Shown here piece by piece: positions 58,971 through 64,000 of a stretch of DNA of 64,000 nt. The stretch covers positions 930,001 through 994,000 of the forward strand of contig NZ_CP025000.1 of NCBI RefSeq assembly GCF_002808045.1, read 5' to 3'. Positions within the stretch are counted from its first letter, which is position 1, and every line of letters starts with the position of its first letter. Made by a program: the position numbers and the translations under genes. The notes below the pieces were generated by a model. The model was not told where the DNA came from, searched no databases, and worked only from the letters and a program-made list of their open reading frames with translations. This DNA comes from Idiomarina sp. X4 (GTDB lineage: Bacteria; Pseudomonadota; Gammaproteobacteria; Enterobacterales; Alteromonadaceae).

Positions 58971-61900
58971 TTATTCAGTATCCAGGAAGTCGACTTTGTC
59001 CATCTTGCGGACCACCACGAATTCATCGCGGTTACAGCCTACTGTCCCGTAGTAGTTAAAGCCGTACGCCTGTTGTGCATAACCACCAATCATATGGGTT
59101 GGCTTCATGACCACACGCGTTACTGAGTTGTGGATACCACCGCGGGTACCGGTCAGCTCAGAGCCCGGCATATTCAAAATACGCTCCTGGGCGTGATACA
59201 TCATGCTCATACCCTCTGGTACGCGCTGCGAAACCACCGCACGAGCACAGATTGAACCGTTAACGTTAAAGATTTCCATCCAATCGTTATCTTCAATACC
59301 GGCCGCTTTCGCGTCGATTTCACTTATCCAGACGATCGGGCCACCGCGTGACAAGGTCTGCATAATCAGGTTGTCGGAGTAAGTACTGTGGATACCCCAC
59401 TTCTGGTGCGGTGTAATCCAGTTCAGTACAATTTCTTTATTGCCGTTCTGGCGCTTGTTCAGCACCGGGGCAACCGTTTTCAGGTTAATCGGTGGCTTAT
59501 ACGCACAAAGGCTCTCACCAAAGTCCAGCATCCATTCATGGTCCTGATAGAACTGCTGACGACCGGTAATGGTGCGCCATGGAATCAGCTCATGAACGTT
59601 GGTGTAACCAGCGTTGTAAGACACGTGCTCATCTTCCAGACCTGACCAGGTCGGTGACGAAATGATCTTGCGTGGCTGTGCAACGATATCGCGGAAGCGG
59701 ATTTTCTCTTCTTCCTTCGGCTTCGCCAGGTGTGTGTGATCACGCCCTGTCAGCTCACCCAGTGCCGCCCAGGCTTTAACAGCAACATGACCATTAGTTT
59801 CAGGCGCCAGCGACAAAATCGTTTCGCAGGCATCTATCGCCGATTCAATCTTCGGACGACCTTGGTTGGCACCTTCTTCCACATGTCTGCGGTTCAACTT
59901 GCCAAGGAATTCCACTTCTTCTTTGGTGTCCCAGCTAATGCCTTTACCACCGTTGCCCAGTTTCTCCATCAATGGACCGAGCGAGGTAAAGCGGTGATAG
60001 GTGTTCGGATAATCACGCTCAACCACCGTAATGTTCGGCATGGTTTTACCCGGAATGGCTTCACATTCGCCTTTCCACCACGCTTTACCACCGTATGGCT
60101 GTGCTAATTCACCCGGCGAGTCGTGCTGTAACGGTACCGTTACCACATCTTGTTCAACGCCCAGATGACCTTGACTCATTTTCGAGAAGTTCTTCGCGAT
60201 GCCTTTAAAGATGTCCCAGTCAGACTGAGCTTCCCAAACCGGGTCGACCGCGGCTGTTAATGGGTGAATAAACGGATGCATATCCGAGGTATTCATGTCG
60301 TCTTTTTCGTACCAGGTCGCTGTTGGCAGAACAATGTCTGAATACAGACAGGTAGTCGACATACGGAAATCGAGTGTGGTTAACAGGTCGATTTTACCTT
60401 CCGGCGCTTCGTCTACCCATTCCACGTCTTCCGGTTTCTTACCACCGAACTCGCCTAAGTCTTTACCTAATAGACCATGCTTGGTGCCGAGTAAGTGCTT
60501 GAGCATGTACTCATGACCTTTACCGGACGAACCCAACAGGTTTGAACGCCAGATAAATAAGTTACGCGGGAAGTTTTTCGGATCATCCGGTTGCTGACAG
60601 GCAAACTTCAGGTCGCCTTTTTTCAGTTGATCAACCACATAATCTTTTACATCCATACCAGCTTCTTCCGCCGCTTTAACCAAGCCCAGCGGGTTAGTAC
60701 TGAGTTGTGGCGCAGACGGCAACCAACCCATACGCTCAGCGCGGGTGTTGTAGTCCAGAATCGTGCTGTTCCACTTGTCTTTGTTGGCAAGCGGCGACAC
60801 CACTTCGCTCATGTCGAGCTTCTCATAACGCCATTGGCTCGAGTGGTTGTAGAAGAACGAAGTACCGTTCATGTGGCGAGGTGGACGCTGCCAGTCCAGA
60901 CCAAATGCCAGCGGTTGCCAGCCGGTTTGTGGACGCAGTTTTTCCTGACCCACGTAATGAGCCCAGCCGCCGCCAGACTGACCGATACAGCCACACATCA
61001 TCAGCATGTTGATCATGCCGCGATAGCTCATGTCCATGTGGTACCAGTGGTTGATACCGGCACCCACGATAACCATGGAGCGACCTTTCGTTTTGTCCGC
61101 ATTGCGACCAAACTCGGTTGCCACGCGAATAACGTCTTCAGGTTTAACGCCAGTAATTTGCTCTTGCCATGCCGGCGTGTAAGGCACATCGTCGCTGTAG
61201 TCTTTGGCACGATTTTCGTCACCAATGCCATTGTCGACACCGTACTGCGCCAGCATTAAGTCGAAGACGGTCGCAACGTAAGCGGTCTCACCGTTCGCCA
61301 GCTCAACCTTTTTGGCCGGAATTTTGCGAACCTGAACTTCGTCGTGGTTGGTATGTTGGAAATATTCATACTCGTGCGGTGCATTACCGAAGTATGGGAA
61401 GCCCACTTCCACAATGTCATCGTGGTTGTCTTTTAATGACAATTGCAGGCCAACGTCGCCTTTCTTATCTTTCTGCTCCAGGTTCCACTTGCCTTTTTCA
61501 CCCCAGCGATAACCGATAGCACCGTTCGGGCTGGTTAAACGCTGATCGTCACTGTTAATAGCAATGGTTTTCCAGTCTGGGTTATTGTCTTCGCCCAGAT
61601 TGTCGACCAAGTCAGCAGCGCGCAGGAAACGGCCCTGATTCAAGACTTTTTCGCCCGGCTCCAACATAACCAGCATTGGCATGTCGGTGTAGCGCGTCAC
61701 ATAGTCGTGGAAATACTGGCTTTGCTTGTTCACGTAGAATTCTTTCAGAATGACGTGCCCAAAGGCCATGGCCAGTGCTGAGTCGGTACCCTGACGAGGG
61801 GCTAACCAGGTATCACCAAACTTTGAAGCTTCGGAATAGTCCGACGTAATAACACAGGTTTTCGTACCTTTGTAACGCACTTCGGTAAAGAAGTGAGCGT

Positions 61901-62690
61901 CCGGTGTACGCGTTTGCGGTACGTTAGAACCCCAGGCAATAATGTAGTTGGAGTTGTACCAGTCCGCTGACTCCGGCACGTCGGTTTGCTCGCCCCACAC
62001 TTGAGGTGAAGACGGCGGTAAGTCACAGTACCAGTCGTAGAAACTTAAGCAGTTACCACCAATAAGAGACAGATAACGTGCGCCGGCAGCGTATGACACC
62101 ATCGACATAGCAGGAATTGGCGAAAAGCCAGTTATGCGGTCAGGACCGTATTCTTTTGCCGTGTACACGTTAGATGCAGCGATAATTTCGTTCACTTCCT
62201 GCCAGCTGGCACGAATAAAGCCGCCCATACCACGTGCTTGCTTGTAGCTTTTCGCTTTGGCCGGATCAGTAACGATTGACTCCCAGGCTTTGACCGGGTC
62301 TTTATGCTTTTCTTTCGCTTCGCGCCATAACGACATCAACTGCTGCCGCACTTTTGGATACTTTAAGCGGTTGGCGCTGTAGATGTACCACGAATAGCTC
62401 GCACCACGAGGACAGCCGCGAGGCTCATGGTTTGGTAGGTCAGGACGTGTACGCGGATAGTCGGTTTGCTGGGTTTCCCAGGTAACCAAACCGTCTTTGA
62501 CATAAATTTTCCAGCTGCACGAACCGGTACAGTTTACCCCGTGGGTAGAACGTACCACTTTGTCATGCTGCCAACGTTGCCGATAACCTTGCTCCCAAGC
62601 GCGGTCTTCGTCGGTGGTGACACCGTGACCGTCGGCAAATGGTTCTTTGTGCGTTTTAAAAAAACGCAGTTTTTCGAGTAGACGACTCAT
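58971..62690 (-). CDS. narG: respiratory nitrate reductase alpha subunit (Mo-bisMGD)
   Basis: The 1239-residue catalytic subunit reduces nitrate to nitrite on the cytoplasmic side of the membrane. The N-terminal FS0 cluster motif has H50, C54, C58 and C93 (HGVNCTGSC and RGCPRG), where His replaces a Cys as in all NarG. The molybdenum aspartate lies in GGNCLSFYDWYCDLPPSSPQ. There is no working Tat signal, consistent with a cytoplasmic NarG. It heads narGHJI-PPIase and is divergent from narX across a 313-base regulatory gap. Confidence 0.97.
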   Translation of the reverse strand: MSRLLEKLRFFKTHKEPFADGHGVTTDEDRAWEQGYRQRWQHDKVVRSTHGVNCTGSCSWKIYVKDGLVTWETQQTDYPRTRPDLPNHEPRGCPRGASYSWYIYSANRLKYPKVRQQLMSLWREAKEKHKDPVKAWESIVTDPAKAKSYKQARGMGGFIRASWQEVNEIIAASNVYTAKEYGPDRITGFSPIPAMSMVSYAAGARYLSLIGGNCLSFYDWYCDLPPSSPQVWGEQTDVPESADWYNSNYIIAWGSNVPQTRTPDAHFFTEVRYKGTKTCVITSDYSEASKFGDTWLAPRQGTDSALAMAFGHVILKEFYVNKQSQYFHDYVTRYTDMPMLVMLEPGEKVLNQGRFLRAADLVDNLGEDNNPDWKTIAINSDDQRLTSPNGAIGYRWGEKGKWNLEQKDKKGDVGLQLSLKDNHDDIVEVGFPYFGNAPHEYEYFQHTNHDEVQVRKIPAKKVELANGETAYVATVFDLMLAQYGVDNGIGDENRAKDYSDDVPYTPAWQEQITGVKPEDVIRVATEFGRNADKTKGRSMVIVGAGINHWYHMDMSYRGMINMLMMCGCIGQSGGGWAHYVGQEKLRPQTGWQPLAFGLDWQRPPRHMNGTSFFYNHSSQWRYEKLDMSEVVSPLANKDKWNSTILDYNTRAERMGWLPSAPQLSTNPLGLVKAAEEAGMDVKDYVVDQLKKGDLKFACQQPDDPKNFPRNLFIWRSNLLGSSGKGHEYMLKHLLGTKHGLLGKDLGEFGGKKPEDVEWVDEAPEGKIDLLTTLDFRMSTTCLYSDIVLPTATWYEKDDMNTSDMHPFIHPLTAAVDPVWEAQSDWDIFKGIAKNFSKMSQGHLGVEQDVVTVPLQHDSPGELAQPYGGKAWWKGECEAIPGKTMPNITVVERDYPNTYHRFTSLGPLMEKLGNGGKGISWDTKEEVEFLGKLNRRHVEEGANQGRPKIESAIDACETILSLAPETNGHVAVKAWAALGELTGRDHTHLAKPKEEEKIRFRDIVAQPRKIISSPTWSGLEDEHVSYNAGYTNVHELIPWRTITGRQQFYQDHEWMLDFGESLCAYKPPINLKTVAPVLNKRQNGNKEIVLNWITPHQKWGIHSTYSDNLIMQTLSRGGPIVWISEIDAKAAGIEDNDWMEIFNVNGSICARAVVSQRVPEGMSMMYHAQERILNMPGSELTGTRGGIHNSVTRVVMKPTHMIGGYAQQAYGFNYYGTVGCNRDEFVVVRKMDKVDFLDTE

Positions 62691-62789
62691 AATTCAGACT
62701 CCCAGTCCACGCCTAACATTAATAATCACGTAGGCTGAAGTTTGCGCCATCTTTCCTTGACTTGCCACCCACCGAACCGAGCTAACCTA

Positions 62790-62823
62790 TTGATTAAAAA
62801 CAAAAACTACCACTAAGGTGGTA
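62790..62823. promoter_or_regulatory. NarL 7-2-7 site and FNR-like box between narG and narX
   Basis: The palindrome TACCACT-AA-GGTGGTA (62808-62823) is a 7-2-7 NarL/NarP arrangement. TTGAT-TAAA-AACAA (62790-62803) is one base from the FNR consensus. Further heptamer-like elements include TACCCTA and AGTGGTA near 62892-62908, GAGGTA near 62915 and TACCCA near 62948. I could not place a good -10 element at -41.5 spacing for narG. The remaining gap 62691-62780 shows nothing else recognisable. Confidence 0.55.
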
Positions 62824-63003
62824 TATGCATTTAAACTGCACCTATTGATTTACAAGACTTTTTTTAAATCTACTTGAGAATGGTTATCACCTACCCTACA
62901 AAGTGGTAAAAAAGAGGTAGCCCAAAGTTACCAATCGTTGTTTCTCTACCCACTGTTGCTATATCATTGTCCTGTATTTTTAAAAACGGAACGCTGGTTA
63001 TTT

Positions 63004-64000
63004 ATGCTGCGTAATGCCTCAATCATTAATGTCTTTCGAATATCCCTCGCGATTATTGTGATTGTCGCCAGCGCATCCTCTTTATCAGCTTTCTGGTTGT
63101 TGGAAAAATCCGAGCAGGACGCCGAGCTTATTAACGTTGCAGGCTCCATGCGCATGCACGCCTACAAGTTCGCGACCGAACTTTCTAATGATCAACCGGC
63201 ACAAGCCCAGGCTACTGTCGAAAAAATTGAAGGCCTGTGGGAAAAGCCACTTCTGAATCGCCATTTCGCTAAAGCCAGCACAGACCTCGAAAATTACGCC
63301 CTGCAGGTAAAACAGGAATGGCAAGGTATTGCTCGAGACGCGCAAGAGCGAGGCTATTCACAACTTTCTGACAGTGATTCACAGCGAATTAGTATTTATG
63401 TCGACCAGCTTGATGAACTCGTGGGTATGTTGCAGGAGCATTCCGAACACAGAATGGAAAGTGTCCGCAGTGCATTGGCGCTGGCCTCCTTTATTATTGT
63501 GGCAGTGTTTTTCTTCTTGCTGACCGTATTAAAACGCAAAATCGACGAACCGCTAACGCACTTATTGTCAGTGTCTAAGCGCTTAGGTCGCGGTGACTTT
63601 ACCGCCAAGTCCAAGCTTAATAACAACGACGAAATTGGCCAGCTGGCACGCACACTGAATAAAATGTCAGAAACCGTCAGCTACTTTTACGGCGGACTGG
63701 AGCGCCGCGTCGAGCAGCAAACCGAAGAGCTGTCGCGTAAAAACAAAGTGCTGTCGTTCTTGTACGACACTGCGCGCTCTATTATTGAACACAGTTACGA
63801 CTACAACAATTACCAGGAAGTTATCGAGAAACTTTACGAAGTGGGCGAAGTTGAGGACATTGAGCTGTGCCTGCTGACCGAAGAAGGTAATCGCCCGTTC
63901 CTGCAGTTGCAGCCACGCCCAAATTCTCATGAGCCCTGTGAAGCCGGCGACTGCGCTACCTGCATAAAAGCCGGCCCGGGTGCGTCGGTTATTGAAGACA
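63004..64000 (+). CDS. narX: nitrate/nitrite sensor histidine kinase NarX (N-terminal part, cut by window end)
   Basis: The first 332 codons of a NarX-type sensor kinase are present. Residues 10-32 are TM1. The P-box LINVAGSMRMHAYKF (about 42-56) is the nitrate-binding signature of NarX/NarQ, on a four-helix periplasmic sensor. TM2 is about 157-176, HAMP about 177-228, then a coiled coil and the start of the GAF-like central module with cysteines C313, C318 and C321. The kinase domain lies beyond the window. It is divergent from narG, which its pathway (through NarL) should control. Confidence 0.92.
   Translation, partial: MLRNASIINVFRISLAIIVIVASASSLSAFWLLEKSEQDAELINVAGSMRMHAYKFATELSNDQPAQAQATVEKIEGLWEKPLLNRHFAKASTDLENYALQVKQEWQGIARDAQERGYSQLSDSDSQRISIYVDQLDELVGMLQEHSEHRMESVRSALALASFIIVAVFFFLLTVLKRKIDEPLTHLLSVSKRLGRGDFTAKSKLNNNDEIGQLARTLNKMSETVSYFYGGLERRVEQQTEELSRKNKVLSFLYDTARSIIEHSYDYNNYQEVIEKLYEVGEVEDIELCLLTEEGNRPFLQLQPRPNSHEPCEAGDCATCIKAGPGASVIED

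Noticed and set aside
1..64000. CRISPR arrays, tRNA/rRNA genes, transposases and phage integrases
   Set aside because: None was recognised on either strand when reading the sequence; the only repeated elements noticed are the three structured repeats and the nhaD duplication.

Overview
The window reads as a chromosomal segment of a marine gammaproteobacterium, most likely an Alteromonadales member of the Idiomarina/Pseudidiomarina type. This is inferred from the ftsX-ftsE-ftsY/rsmD/DUF1145 block, YjaG, UbiK, cytochrome c5, the Rep helicase, NhaD antiporters and overall gene style; no marker gene such as 16S rRNA is present to prove it. No tRNA, rRNA, CRISPR array, transposase or prophage was recognised.

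Region 1 (1-29.5 kb) is mostly housekeeping. It holds ftsX (cut by the window start), ftsE and ftsY, with rsmD and a DUF1145 gene divergent. DUF416 (YjaG), a VOC protein and a small membrane protein follow. Next come a two-gene reverse transsulfuration operon (cystathionine beta-synthase and gamma-lyase), threonine aldolase and ComM/YifB. An AT-rich patch carries an unknown exported CxxC protein and a small membrane protein. It is followed by an scsB-scsD-scsC-like periplasmic thiol-redox operon, fpr, ubiK, rep, a GAF-GAF-GGDEF-degenerate-EAL protein, cytochrome c5, dinB, a DUF4399 protein, a chemoreceptor, a KtrAB-like potassium system and an exported M14 metallopeptidase.

Region 2 (29.6-64 kb) is an anaerobic/nitrate-respiration island. 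In order it has an NO-responsive di-iron repair protein divergent from norR, a DUF454 gene, moeB, nnrS, a double-length fused NarK, a TDT/SLAC1-type channel, mog, the anaerobic ubiquinone genes ubiU-ubiV and ubiT, hemN, a cytochrome P450 and two tandem nhaD paralogues. These are followed by a small conserved gene, the class III ribonucleotide reductase pair nrdG-nrdD, a quinol NO reductase (norB/norZ type), a CZB chemoreceptor-like protein with a small Cys-cluster partner, tpm, a parvulin PPIase, narI-narJ-narH-narG and a divergent narX cut by the window end. Together they supply nitrate uptake, nitrate reduction, molybdenum cofactor steps, NO sensing, reduction and repair, and oxygen-independent routes to haem, ubiquinone and deoxynucleotides. 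No nitrite reductase gene lies in the window.

The regulatory DNA is unusually legible. The di-iron repair gene and norB, 20 kb apart, each have a -24/-12 sigma-54 promoter and two perfect GGT-N7-ACC NorR-type boxes. nrdG has an FNR-like box exactly positioned for a class II promoter. narK and the narG/narX gap carry 7-2-7 NarL/NarP-type palindromes.

The most unusual structure is a family of three ~140-bp intergenic repeats (around 42.7, 44.1 and 45.9 kb). Each has a conserved hairpin core closed by a long outer stem whose sequence differs between copies while staying self-complementary. Two of the copies belong to a duplicated block [small gene - nhaD - repeat], one unit of which has lost almost all of its small gene and left a recognisable scar.
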